DNA from: Herbaspirillum sp. alder98
Lineage (GTDB): Bacteria > Pseudomonadota > Gammaproteobacteria > Burkholderiales > Burkholderiaceae_D
Direction of reading: 5' to 3'
DNA length: 64,000 nucleotides
Assembly (NCBI RefSeq): GCF_020179755.1
Contig: NZ_JAIUCY010000005.1
Span: 62,001-126,000 of the forward strand
The notes under the pieces were generated by a model, which had not been told where the DNA came from, did not search any database, and was given only the letters and a program-made list of their open reading frames with translations. Below, piece after piece: positions 52,958-61,527 of the stretch (its first letter is position 1; the number at the start of each line of letters is the position of its first letter). Made by a program: the position numbers and the translations under genes.

Positions 52958-53404
52958 TCAGGAAGCCAGCGCGGCCTTGACCTGGGCGGAGACCACGGTC
53001 ATGTCGGCACGACCCGCCAGCTTGGGCTTGAGCACGCCCATCACCTTGCCCATGTCCTGGGCACCGGCCGCACCGGTGGCGGCCACGGCAGCGGCGACCT
53101 CGGCCTTGATCTCGTCTTCCGTCAGGCTCGCTGGCATGTAGGTCGACAGGATCTGCAATTCGGCCTTTTCGATATCGGCCAGGTCCTGGCGACCACCGGC
53201 TTCGAACTGCGAGATCGAATCGCGACGCTGCTTGATCATCTTTTCGATGATGGCCAGCACGTGGGTGTCGGTCAGCTCGATGCGTTCGTCGACTTCCTTC
53301 TGCTTCATCGCGGCAGTGATCAAGCGGATAGTGCCGAGCTTGCCTGCTTCCTTGGCGCGCATGGCGGCCTTCATGTCTTCCGTGATCTGTTCTTTCAAAC
53401 CCAT
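52958..53404 (-). CDS. yqeY: GatB/YqeY-domain protein
   Basis: ATG 53404, with CGGAG 7 bp upstream; 148 residues, standard for the family. Sequence MGLKEQITEDMKAAMRAKEAGKLGTIRLITAAMKQKEVDER through MGKVMGVLKPKLAGRADMTVVSAQVKAAL shows the two-part YqeY fold, with a C-terminal helical domain resembling the tail of GatB (tRNA-binding in amidotransferases). Its cellular task is not well defined, though it is often found between rpsU and dnaG, as here. Confidence 0.95.
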   Translation of the reverse strand: MGLKEQITEDMKAAMRAKEAGKLGTIRLITAAMKQKEVDERIELTDTHVLAIIEKMIKQRRDSISQFEAGGRQDLADIEKAELQILSTYMPASLTEDEIKAEVAAAVAATGAAGAQDMGKVMGVLKPKLAGRADMTVVSAQVKAALAS

Positions 53405-53586
53405 TGTTTGCTCCGATTGAGAATAGATGAAGGGAACGCCCACTGTCGCCGGTCCAGCCTCGGCAGGACCAGCCACTGCCCGACTCTATCCCAGACCATC
53501 GTAGATCATGGAACAGCCGGCCGCCAGTTTTCGTGGAGCGTCTTGCGATGCCCGCGCGCATGGCGCGCAATACGTCGAAGAATGCG

Positions 53587-53620
53587 AAAACCCGCTGCGG
53601 ACCTACACCGGAGCGGGTTG
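53587..53620 (-). terminator. Attenuator-like hairpin between rpsU and yqeY
   Basis: Minus-strand stem AACCCGCT / AGCGGGTT with a 15-base loop and a short T run (TTTTC). It lies about 36 bp after the rpsU stop. As a weak terminator it would let most transcripts stop after rpsU and a fraction continue to yqeY-dnaG-rpoD, as described for the macromolecular synthesis operon of enteric bacteria. Confidence 0.7.
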
Positions 53621-53655
53621 TCACATCAACCGCGCGAACGCGCGGCGAGAAATTC

Positions 53656-53868
53656 TTAGTACATCTTTTTCGGCAGCTGTTGGCTACGGATACGCTTGTA
53701 GTGACGCTTGACTGCAGCAGCCAGCTTGCGCTTGCGCTCAGCAGTTGGCTTTTCGTAAAACTCGCGTGCGCGCAGCTCGGTCAGCAGACCGGTCTTTTCA
53801 ATGGTGCGCTTGAAGCGACGCATTGCGACTTCGAACGGCTCGTTTTCTTTAACGCGAATAGTGGTCAT
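53656..53868 (-). CDS. rpsU: Small ribosomal subunit protein bS21
   Basis: The product has 70 residues, starting [21 protein letters not shown] and ending in a very basic tail ([15 protein letters not shown]). The full family pattern is present, including [14 protein letters not shown]. bS21 sits on the 30S platform and helps base-pairing of the anti-Shine-Dalgarno during initiation. It is the first gene of the rpsU-yqeY-dnaG-rpoD cluster. Confidence 0.98.
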   Translation of the reverse strand: MTTIRVKENEPFEVAMRRFKRTIEKTGLLTELRAREFYEKPTAERKRKLAAAVKRHYKRIRSQQLPKKMY

Positions 53869-54040
53869 GTAAAGTCAAACCAAAAGGTTAGATTGGATTA
53901 GCAAAGAAAGCGATTCTAGCAGAGCGCGAACCTGATTGGAAGTCCAGTCGTGGCATTTTTTCCACCAACAAGTAAAAATCCCTCGAAAAATCAGTCACTT
54001 GCTGATTGAAACATGAGACATCGCATGAACTATAGCGGAA

Positions 54041-55237
54041 CTACGCCGCCAAACCGGCCGCCACCCCTGAAGCCCACGCCCATTGGAAGTTATAGCCGCC
54101 CAGCCAGCCCGTGACATCGACCGCTTCGCCGATGAAATGCAGCCCCGGCACGCTGTTGGCCATCATGCTCTGCTGCGACAGTTCACGCGTATCGACCCCG
54201 CCCAGCGTGACTTCGGCCTTGCGATAACCTTCGGAGCCGGCCGGCACGATCACCCACCGATTGAGCGAATCGCCCAGCTGGCGCAGGGCCTTGTCGGGCA
54301 GGTCGGCGATACGGGCGCCGGCGTCGAAGCCATTGGCGCGCAACCAGCCTTCGGCCAGGCGCGTCGGCAGCCATTGCGCCAGCAAGTTGCCGAGATTCTT
54401 CTTCAGCGTGCCCTTGCCCTCGATCAGCGTGTCGGCCACATCGACTTCGGGCAGCAGGTTCAACGTCAGCGGCGTGCCGGGTTGCCAGTAGCTGGATATC
54501 TGCAGGATGGCCGGGCCCGACAGGCCCCGGTGAGTGAACAGCAGGTCTTCGAGAAAATGGCCGCGCGCTTTCTTCTGGCCGGTTTCAACTTCGACCTGCA
54601 GCGCAATCCCGGCCAACTCCACAAACGGCTGCCAGGCGCGCCCGTCAAAGGTCAGCGGCACCAGTCCGGGACGCGTCTCGATCAGGCGCAGCCCGAACTG
54701 GCGAGCGATGCGATGGGCAAAATCGGTGGCGCCTATCTTGGGAATCGACAAGCCGCCGGTGGCAATCACCACGCTGGCAGCGCTTATCTCGCCGGCGCTG
54801 GTATCGATGCGAAACGACTCGCCGCTCTTGCCGATCTGCTCGACGCTGCACGGCATGCGCCAGCTGACGTTGCCCAGGTCGCATTCGGCCTTGAGCATGG
54901 CGATGATGTCTTCGGCCGAGTTGTCGCAAAACAGCTGTCCCTTGTGCTTCTCGTGATAGCCGATGCGATGGCGCTTCATCAGCGCCAGGAAGTCCTGTGG
55001 CGTATAGCGTGACAGCGCGCTGCGGCAGAAATGCGGATTCTGCGACAGGTAGTTCTGCGGACCGGCCGCGATATTGGTGAAGTTGCACCGGCCACCGCCG
55101 GAAATGCGGATCTTCTCGGCCAGCCGCGAGGCGTGATCGATCAGCACGACGCGTCGTCCACGCTGGCCCGCTACGGCGGCGCACATCATGCCGGCGGCGC
55201 CGGCGCCGATCACGGCGACATCGAATTGTTTGCTCAT
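54041..55237 (-). CDS. HI0933/YhiN-family FAD-dependent oxidoreductase
   Basis: The product has 398 residues. N-terminal dinucleotide motif VAVIGAGAAGMMCAAVAGQRG, the family-specific KIRISGGGRCNFTN, the second FAD segment VVIATGGLSIPKIGATD, and the C-terminal PGLHFIGEAVDVTGWLGGYNFQWAWASG that closes over the flavin. The HI0933-like insert (about 195-340) is complete. Related proteins include the clostridial bile-acid enzyme BaiN, but the general function of proteobacterial members is unknown. Single gene, with no obvious operon partner. Confidence 0.92.
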   Translation of the reverse strand: MSKQFDVAVIGAGAAGMMCAAVAGQRGRRVVLIDHASRLAEKIRISGGGRCNFTNIAAGPQNYLSQNPHFCRSALSRYTPQDFLALMKRHRIGYHEKHKGQLFCDNSAEDIIAMLKAECDLGNVSWRMPCSVEQIGKSGESFRIDTSAGEISAASVVIATGGLSIPKIGATDFAHRIARQFGLRLIETRPGLVPLTFDGRAWQPFVELAGIALQVEVETGQKKARGHFLEDLLFTHRGLSGPAILQISSYWQPGTPLTLNLLPEVDVADTLIEGKGTLKKNLGNLLAQWLPTRLAEGWLRANGFDAGARIADLPDKALRQLGDSLNRWVIVPAGSEGYRKAEVTLGGVDTRELSQQSMMANSVPGLHFIGEAVDVTGWLGGYNFQWAWASGVAAGLAA

Positions 55238-55312
55238 TTACCCCTCCGCAACATCTCGGAGGCAGCCCGAGGTCGTTTCAAAAGCGTGATTGTCGGCGAT
55301 CCTGCGCCCAAA

Positions 55313-55345
55313 AGACAAGAGCCGGCATCTTGCGAGGCCGGCTCC
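55313..55345 (-). terminator. Probable terminator of the ybdK-antiporter unit
   Basis: Minus-strand stem GAGCCGGC / GCCGGCTC with a ten-base loop, then TTGTCTTTTGG. It lies about 28 bp after the ybdK-type stop. The T tract is interrupted, so termination may be partial. Confidence 0.7.
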
Positions 55346-55372
55346 GTGGTGCGAATGCTATTACTAACGCTG

Positions 55373-56602
55373 TTACTGAAAGTAGGGCGGCGGCGTCTCG
55401 CCCATCCACAACTCGGATGACAGTCGCATCATGTCGTTAAGCGTGCCGCGCTGGGCAAACACCTGGCGCAACCAGCTGGCGTCGGACAGGCGATCATGCG
55501 CAATGCGGCGCAGGCGCTGCAGCGTCACACGCTCGGCTTCGTTCTGCACATAGGATTCGAGGTGCTGCAGGGTCTGCAGCAGATGCTCGAAGATCGGCAG
55601 CTTGCGCGATTCGGCCGGTGTCGCGCCATGCAATGCCAACATGCCGTTCAGACCGAAGCGGCTGGCCTCGAAACGGTTGAACTGGTACAGCAGGTAGAAG
55701 TCGTCCGTGACCTCGAACGGCCGCTCGGTCAGCACCCAGCGCGCCAGCAACTGCGCATAGGCGCCTAGGTGGGCGGCGTGCTCGATGGTCAGCGGGGTAT
55801 CGCAGACACGGATTTCCACCGTGCCGTATTCGGGCTTGGGCCGGATATCCCAGTAGAAGTCCTTCATGCTGTTGATGATGCCCATCTGCAGCAACTCGTC
55901 GTAGTAGGTCTCGAACTCGGCCCAGCGGGTGTGCACCGGCGCCGTCCCCGACAACGGGAACGCCCGCACCACATTACTGCGCGACGACTCGAAACGGGTA
56001 TCGGCGCCCTGGTAAAAGGGCGATGCGGCCGACAGCGCGATGAAGTGCGGCACATAGCGCGAGAAGGCATGCGTGAGGTACAGCGCGTCGTCGCCGCTGG
56101 GCACGCCGATGTGGATGTGCTGGCCGAACACCGTGAAGGTCTTGGCCAGGTAGCCGTATTTCTCGTGCAGGTAATGAAAGCGCTCGCTGGGCGTGATGCG
56201 CTGCTCGTTCCAGTGCTGGAACGGGTGGGCGCCGCCGCCGGAGACATCGATGTTGAGATAGCGCGCGCCGTTGTTGAGCGCTGCACGCAGGCCCTTCAAT
56301 TCCTCGATCAGTTCATCGACCCGGGTATGCACGTTGGAATTGAGTTCGATCATCCCCTGCGTCATCTCGAGCTTGATCTGCTTTTGCAGCTCACGCGGTT
56401 CGATCCAGTTCAGCAGGTCGACCGCGTCGCTGGCCAGGTTGTAGTTGCGCCGGTTGACCAGTTGCAGCTCAAGTTCGATACCCATCGTGAAGGCGGTCGA
56501 CTGGGTGAACGGCAGGATGCCGGCGCTGCCCTGCGGCTGCTCGACGTGGGTCGGGCGTGGCGCGGCCTCGATCACGGTGTCGGTTGATGTCTCGTTACTC
56601 AT
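55373..56602 (-). CDS. ybdK: Carboxylate-amine ligase, YbdK family (GCS2)
   Basis: The product has 409 residues. Motifs of the TIGR02050 group are visible: TMGIELELQLVNRRNYNLASDAVDLL (glutamate-binding acids), QGMIELNSNVHTRVDELIEELK, GGGAHPFQHWNEQRITPSERF, KTFTVFGQHIHIGVPSGDDALYLT and YWDIRPKPEYGTVEIRVCDTPL. Escherichia coli YbdK has weak glutamate-cysteine ligase activity in vitro; the natural reaction is uncertain. Its ATG overlaps the antiporter stop, so it is the second gene of a two-gene unit and may be functionally tied to ion efflux. Confidence 0.93.
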   Translation of the reverse strand: MSNETSTDTVIEAAPRPTHVEQPQGSAGILPFTQSTAFTMGIELELQLVNRRNYNLASDAVDLLNWIEPRELQKQIKLEMTQGMIELNSNVHTRVDELIEELKGLRAALNNGARYLNIDVSGGGAHPFQHWNEQRITPSERFHYLHEKYGYLAKTFTVFGQHIHIGVPSGDDALYLTHAFSRYVPHFIALSAASPFYQGADTRFESSRSNVVRAFPLSGTAPVHTRWAEFETYYDELLQMGIINSMKDFYWDIRPKPEYGTVEIRVCDTPLTIEHAAHLGAYAQLLARWVLTERPFEVTDDFYLLYQFNRFEASRFGLNGMLALHGATPAESRKLPIFEHLLQTLQHLESYVQNEAERVTLQRLRRIAHDRLSDASWLRQVFAQRGTLNDMMRLSSELWMGETPPPYFQ

Positions 56603-57807
56603 TCGCGTCCACTTTCACCAGATTTGATCAGCGCAAACTGTGTCGCCACCGGTCCCAGGAACTCGAGCACGATCAGGCTGCCCGCCAGCACCGGCAATAC
56701 TTCAGCCGTGGTGCTGGGGTACAGCGAGGACACGGTTTGCATCAGCCCTACCCCGACCTCGGTCATCGGCAGGGTCCCCAAGGTCAGCAAGCTGGCCTGG
56801 CGCCAGTTCATGCGGGCGAAGCGGGCAAACAGGAACACCCCGCACGCCATCGCCGCGAACCGCGCCGCAATCAGGATCAGCACCGTGTAGCCGACCATGG
56901 TCAGGTCGGTCAGGCGCATCGATGCGCCCACCGTCACGAACAGCATGACGATGAACAACTCGTTGGCGACGCCGAACTCCAGCTCCATCAGGTCGAACTG
57001 GCGATCCAGGTTCTTCGACAGGATGGCGAAGATCAGCATCGTCAGCATCACCGGCAGATGCAGCGCGTGCGCCACGCCGATGGCCAGCGCGATGACCGAG
57101 ATCACCAGCACGAACTGCCAGCGCCCCTCACGCCCCAACAGGCGCGCCAGCGGCATCATCAACCAGTAAGTGAGCCAGGCCAGCAGCGCCGATCCGCCCA
57201 GCGAATACAAGGTGTGCTGGATCAGTGTGGTCACCGGCGTGCCGGCCTCGTGCGCGATCACGGGCAGCAAGGCATAGGCGGCCAGCACGGCCACGAAGTT
57301 ATTCAATGCGGTCATCGCGGCCAGGCGCCGCGTGACCTGACCTTCTGCCTTGAGATCGCGCAGCACCACCAGCACCACGGCCGGCGCGGTGGCGATGGCC
57401 ATCACGCCGCCCAGCAGCGCCATCACCGAATCGGTGCCGAACCAGGTCAAGGCGATGCTGACGAATCCGAAGCACAGTACGGCCGACGTGCCCACGGTTG
57501 CCAGCAACCATTTTTCACGACGCAGCCAACCGATGTCGACGTAGCGGCCAAGCTGATAGATCACCAGCGCCACGGCGATGTCGGCAAAAACGTTAGTGAC
57601 CTTGAGAATCTCGCCCGATAACAGATTGAGACCGCCAGCCCCTAACAGGAAACCGACCAGCAGATAGCCGGTGATGCGCGGCACCCACGGCGACTTGGAA
57701 ACTACATAGCCCGCGATCAACCCGAGCAGCAGCAAGCCGCCAAACACCAGCAAGGCATTCCATTGCAGCGTCTGTGTCAAGGTGAAAGACGGAAGAGCCC
57801 ACTCCAT
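56599..57807 (-). CDS. CPA2-type cation:proton antiporter
   Basis: The product has 402 residues and about twelve helices, of the Na_H_Exchanger (KefB/CPA2) type: YLLVGFLLGAGGLNLLSGE, ADIAVALVIYQLGRYVDI, ALLGGVMAIATAPAVVLVVLRDLKAEG in the unwound-helix region, and FIVMLFVTVGASMRLTDL. It ends soon after the last helix and has no RCK/TrkA-N regulatory domain, unlike full Kef systems. Overlap with the glutamate-cysteine-ligase-like gene suggests a thiol-linked potassium or sodium efflux role, which is inference. Confidence 0.9.
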   Translation of the reverse strand: MEWALPSFTLTQTLQWNALLVFGGLLLLGLIAGYVVSKSPWVPRITGYLLVGFLLGAGGLNLLSGEILKVTNVFADIAVALVIYQLGRYVDIGWLRREKWLLATVGTSAVLCFGFVSIALTWFGTDSVMALLGGVMAIATAPAVVLVVLRDLKAEGQVTRRLAAMTALNNFVAVLAAYALLPVIAHEAGTPVTTLIQHTLYSLGGSALLAWLTYWLMMPLARLLGREGRWQFVLVISVIALAIGVAHALHLPVMLTMLIFAILSKNLDRQFDLMELEFGVANELFIVMLFVTVGASMRLTDLTMVGYTVLILIAARFAAMACGVFLFARFARMNWRQASLLTLGTLPMTEVGVGLMQTVSSLYPSTTAEVLPVLAGSLIVLEFLGPVATQFALIKSGESGRE

Positions 57808-57876
57808 AACTCCTCCTGAGTATTGGTATGTCTAGATGATTGAAACCGCGCGGCGCCCAGAGCCGGCAAACGGCTG

Positions 57877-57894
57877 TCGGCAGGTGCCTGCCGA
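57877..57894. repeat. 8-bp-arm inverted repeat before the antiporter gene
   Basis: TCGGCAGG and CCTGCCGA separated by TG, in the 267-bp gap between the antiporter start and the AddA-like gene's stop. It could be an operator for the leftward antiporter gene or a hairpin after the helicase gene; it lacks a T tract on either strand. Confidence 0.5.
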
Positions 57895-58074
57895 AAAATG
57901 CGTGACCAGGATCGACGTTGTGACAATTCTGGCTCGCGCAGCCTAACCGAACGGAAAGCTCATCGCGATGGTCTTTTTTATATTACAACGGAATAATTGA
58001 TTTTCTTCGTGCGAATTTTCGCTCTAATTTGTCCCCGGCACGCTCCCATTGTCGAGCTCACGTTTGAAAGTGCC

Positions 58075-61000
58075 TCATTGTTCCCAAAGCCGCCCATCGG
58101 CAGTAATCAGAGCAGACCTGATTTGCTTGTCAGAATACACCGACACGAGTGCGGCACGATAACGGGCCAGTTGCGCCGCATAATCGGCCCGTTCGCTATC
58201 GAGCAGGCGGCGCTTGTAGTCGAGCACCCAGACTTCATCGTCGAACATCACCACCCGATCGCAGCGCAGCACGCCGCCGGGCGTGACAATCTCCATCTCG
58301 TTGCGCGCGGCACGGTGCAGCGCGGGATTGAAAAACCGTTCCAGTTCAGGCTGCGCCAACAGCCGCGTCGCCTGCTCATGCACCACTGCCGCCAGCCCGC
58401 TGTCGATGCCCAGCCAGGGCGCCAGCAGCGCGGCCTTCGGCAATTGCGGCGGCCAACGCCCGCCGTGCGTGACGCGCTCCAGCAAGGCGTGCAGCGCCAC
58501 CCCTTCGTCGATGGCGGCGTTAGCCACCAGGGTGCCGTCTTCGGCCACCATCAACGCGTCGTCGTCCTCCATATCGGCCATGCCGAACAAGGAAGGCGGC
58601 TGCGGCGCCGGGTCGAACAGGGCCAGTTCGAAGCGCTCGGCCGGGCTCTCGCCAGCTTCGCCGGCGATCTGCAGCGCGTCGATCTCGCGCACCGGCGCGC
58701 TGGTCGAGAACAGTCGTTGATACCAGCTCCCTTCCTGCACGCCATCGGTTGCCGCACCACGGGTGCCGGCCACGCCACTCACCAGTAATAACTGTTTGGC
58801 GCGGGTCACGGCCACGTATAACAGATTCCAGTCTTCCTGCAGACGGAAGCGCTCTTCGGCCTCGAACAGATTATGGCGCGCCCGGCCGCGTTCGGCGCGA
58901 CGGCCGAATGCCGAGAAGTGCACCGGGGCATCGCGTTCTTGCGGCCAGTCGCACAGGATGCCCACATGGTCTTCGATGCCATCGCTATGATTGGCGTCGA
59001 GCAGCGCCACCACCGGCGCCTCCAGTCCCTTGGCGCTGTGCACGGTCAGGATGCGCACGGCGTCGGCGGACGCATCGACGCTGGCCTCGTCGGGCGCATC
59101 GCCGCCGCCACTGCGGGCCAGCACGCGCAAGGCGTCAATGAACTTGGGCAGGCTGGGGTAACGGCCCGCATCCATGTTCAACGACAGCTCGACGAAGGCG
59201 GCAATATTGCCCAGCGTCTGGCTGCGCGTGGTGGGCGCGGCATGCTGTGCGTAGCGGGCCACCAGCTGGCCCTGGTGCAGGATCATGTCGAGCAGATCGT
59301 GCACCGGCAGATGCGGCGCTGCCTGCAGCCAGCGATGCAGCAACTGCACGGCGCGCACGATGGCGGCCGAGGCCGAACCATCGTCGCGCATCGCCAGCAT
59401 GCGTTGCCACCAGTGGCCGGCATCATCGCGATCACGGCGGGCGATCTGGATCAGGTCTTCGTCAACCGCGCCGATGATCGGGCTCTTGAGCACATGCGCC
59501 AGCGCGCGCGTGTCATTGGGGGTGATCAGGAAAGTCAGCAACGCAATCAGGTCGGCGATCTCCAGCGACTCCAGCAAGCCACCGCGCCGGTCCGACACGA
59601 AGGCGATGCCGGCCTCGCGCAATGCGCTTTCATACGCCGCCAGGTGGGTACGCTTGCGCACCAGCAGCATGACATCGCTCCAGCGCAGCGCCCGCCCCTC
59701 GCCGCCATCGACCACACGCACCTCATTGCGCGCCAGCAGCAACGCCCGCGCCAAGGCCTCGCCCTCGCGTTTGCGACGTGCGTCTTCCTGTTCTTCGCGT
59801 GGGGTGGTCAGCGGGTTGCGCCAGGCAATGACCGCTTCTTCCGGCGCATCCTGCGTATCCGGTTCTTCCTGCGCCGCAGGGTCTTCGACCCGCGCCAGCG
59901 GCAGCTTCCAGACTTCGCCGCCCTCCAGCCCGAGCGTGCTCTGGCGCGCATACAGCACATTGCCGCCCTGCAGGAAGGACTGGTTCAACAGTTCCACCAC
60001 GGCGGTGGCGTTGCGGCGGGTCTGGTTGGCGCGCAGCACCACCGCGCCCTGCGCGCGCAACATCTCGCGCGCAGCCACGAACACCCGCGGCTCGGCGCGG
60101 CGGAAACGGTAGATCGATTGCTTGGGGTCACCCACCACGAACACCGTAGGTTGCTGCGTGTCGCCGCCATAGGCCTGCAGCCAGGCGCGCACGATGCTCC
60201 ACTGCAGCGGATTGGTGTCCTGGAATTCGTCCAGCAGGATGTGGCTATAGCGCGCATCCAGGCGCGTCTGCAGGTAGGCGGCGCTGGCCTCGTCGTTGAG
60301 CAGGCGATAGGCGTGCCATTCGAGATCGGCGAAATCGAAGACGCGCTGCTCGGCCTTCACTTCCTGATAACAATCGAGATAGGCGCGCCCGGCGGTGAAC
60401 AAGGCCCGATTCAGCTGCAGCACCAGCTTCTCGAAGCTGCGCTGCTGGAGCTCGGCCAGGGCGTCGCCCAAGGCATTGAATTCGTCTTCGAACGCGGCCA
60501 GCGCCAGTTCGTCGCCCCGGGCATCGACCTTGGCCAATGCGGCCAGCAGGGCCTTGACCTTGCCGTTCTTGCGACGCTTGTCCTTGTCATCGAAGAACTG
60601 GTTGAACAGCCTGGAGAAAGCCTCGGCCGACGCCCCTTCCGACAACGCCGTCTCGATCGCCACCGCGCGCGTCTGGTTGGCTTGCGAGCCCTGCCCCAGC
60701 AGCCGCGCCACTTCACCCAGGCGCTGCACCAGGTGGCCGTCGCGCCACAGACCGAGCCTGGCATCGGCCAGCGCATCGTCGCCGCACATCTCCTGCAACC
60801 AGCGCAGCGGCGCAGGTTCGCGCATGAGTTCGTCGTCGCCAGCCGAGGCATCGTCACCCAGGGTCGACGCCCACCACTCGGCGCGCTTGTCGAGAAACGC
60901 ATCCAGCAGACTGCGGGCATTGAAATCACCTGCCAGTTCATACAACTCCAGCAGCGCCGCCTTGACCGGAGCAGCGTCGCCACGGCGCAGGCTCTGCATG

Positions 61001-61527
61001 AAACGGCGATAGGCCTCGTCCTGCAACTCGCCGTTCTTCTCAGTCAGCGCATAGCCATGCGGCACGCCGGCGGCCAGCGGCGCGATCTGCAGCAAACGCG
61101 CAAACCAGCTATGGAAGGTATCGATCGACAGGCTTTGTTCGCTGGCGAGGATACGTTCGTAGAGGCCGCGCGCCAACGGCAGCAAGCGCGCCAGGTCAGG
61201 CTCGGCCACGCCGCGCTCGCGCAACAGCTGGGCCGCATGCGCATCGCTGGCCAGGGCCAGTTCATGCAACAGCTCCATGAGCCGTTCGCGCATTTCCTGC
61301 GCGGCCTTGCGGGTAAAGGTGATGGCCAGCAGCTCGGGCGCCTGCGCGCCCGCCAGCAACAGGCGCAACATGCGCCCCACCAGCAGCCAGGTCTTGCCGC
61401 TGCCGGCGCAGGCTTCGACCACCACCGAGTGATGCGGATCGCAGGCGGCGCGGGTAAAGCTGGCGGCGTCGGCGGCGACGTCGTTGATCTCGTAAGGGGT
61501 GGCCGATGGCCGCATTGATTCACTCAC
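58075..61527 (-). CDS. AddA-like UvrD-family helicase with C-terminal nuclease
   Basis: GTG 61527 overlaps the upstream stop (GTGA) and has GGGGG before it, giving 1150 residues; ATG 61515 is an alternative. Superfamily 1A helicase motifs: Walker A EACAGSGKTWLL, ITFTRKAAQEMRERL, motif II HILLDEFQDTNPLQW, VGDPKQSIYRFRRAE, TVHSAKGLEAPVVALLD and VAVTRAKQLLLV. The last 120 residues form a RecB-like nuclease (VLRCDRVVMFDD, VWVLDYKRRLLD, AQLARYRAALV). It should unwind and trim double-strand breaks for RecA loading, with the AddB-like partner encoded just before it. Confidence 0.93.
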   Translation of the reverse strand: MSESMRPSATPYEINDVAADAASFTRAACDPHHSVVVEACAGSGKTWLLVGRMLRLLLAGAQAPELLAITFTRKAAQEMRERLMELLHELALASDAHAAQLLRERGVAEPDLARLLPLARGLYERILASEQSLSIDTFHSWFARLLQIAPLAAGVPHGYALTEKNGELQDEAYRRFMQSLRRGDAAPVKAALLELYELAGDFNARSLLDAFLDKRAEWWASTLGDDASAGDDELMREPAPLRWLQEMCGDDALADARLGLWRDGHLVQRLGEVARLLGQGSQANQTRAVAIETALSEGASAEAFSRLFNQFFDDKDKRRKNGKVKALLAALAKVDARGDELALAAFEDEFNALGDALAELQQRSFEKLVLQLNRALFTAGRAYLDCYQEVKAEQRVFDFADLEWHAYRLLNDEASAAYLQTRLDARYSHILLDEFQDTNPLQWSIVRAWLQAYGGDTQQPTVFVVGDPKQSIYRFRRAEPRVFVAAREMLRAQGAVVLRANQTRRNATAVVELLNQSFLQGGNVLYARQSTLGLEGGEVWKLPLARVEDPAAQEEPDTQDAPEEAVIAWRNPLTTPREEQEDARRKREGEALARALLLARNEVRVVDGGEGRALRWSDVMLLVRKRTHLAAYESALREAGIAFVSDRRGGLLESLEIADLIALLTFLITPNDTRALAHVLKSPIIGAVDEDLIQIARRDRDDAGHWWQRMLAMRDDGSASAAIVRAVQLLHRWLQAAPHLPVHDLLDMILHQGQLVARYAQHAAPTTRSQTLGNIAAFVELSLNMDAGRYPSLPKFIDALRVLARSGGGDAPDEASVDASADAVRILTVHSAKGLEAPVVALLDANHSDGIEDHVGILCDWPQERDAPVHFSAFGRRAERGRARHNLFEAEERFRLQEDWNLLYVAVTRAKQLLLVSGVAGTRGAATDGVQEGSWYQRLFSTSAPVREIDALQIAGEAGESPAERFELALFDPAPQPPSLFGMADMEDDDALMVAEDGTLVANAAIDEGVALHALLERVTHGGRWPPQLPKAALLAPWLGIDSGLAAVVHEQATRLLAQPELERFFNPALHRAARNEMEIVTPGGVLRCDRVVMFDDEVWVLDYKRRLLDSERADYAAQLARYRAALVSVYSDKQIRSALITADGRLWEQ

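Noticed and set aside
58873-61518. 881-codon open frame on the + strand
   Set aside because: Complete antisense of the AddA-like helicase, which has all its motifs; rich in Gln, Arg and His with no recognisable domain, as expected of a shadow in G+C-rich DNA.
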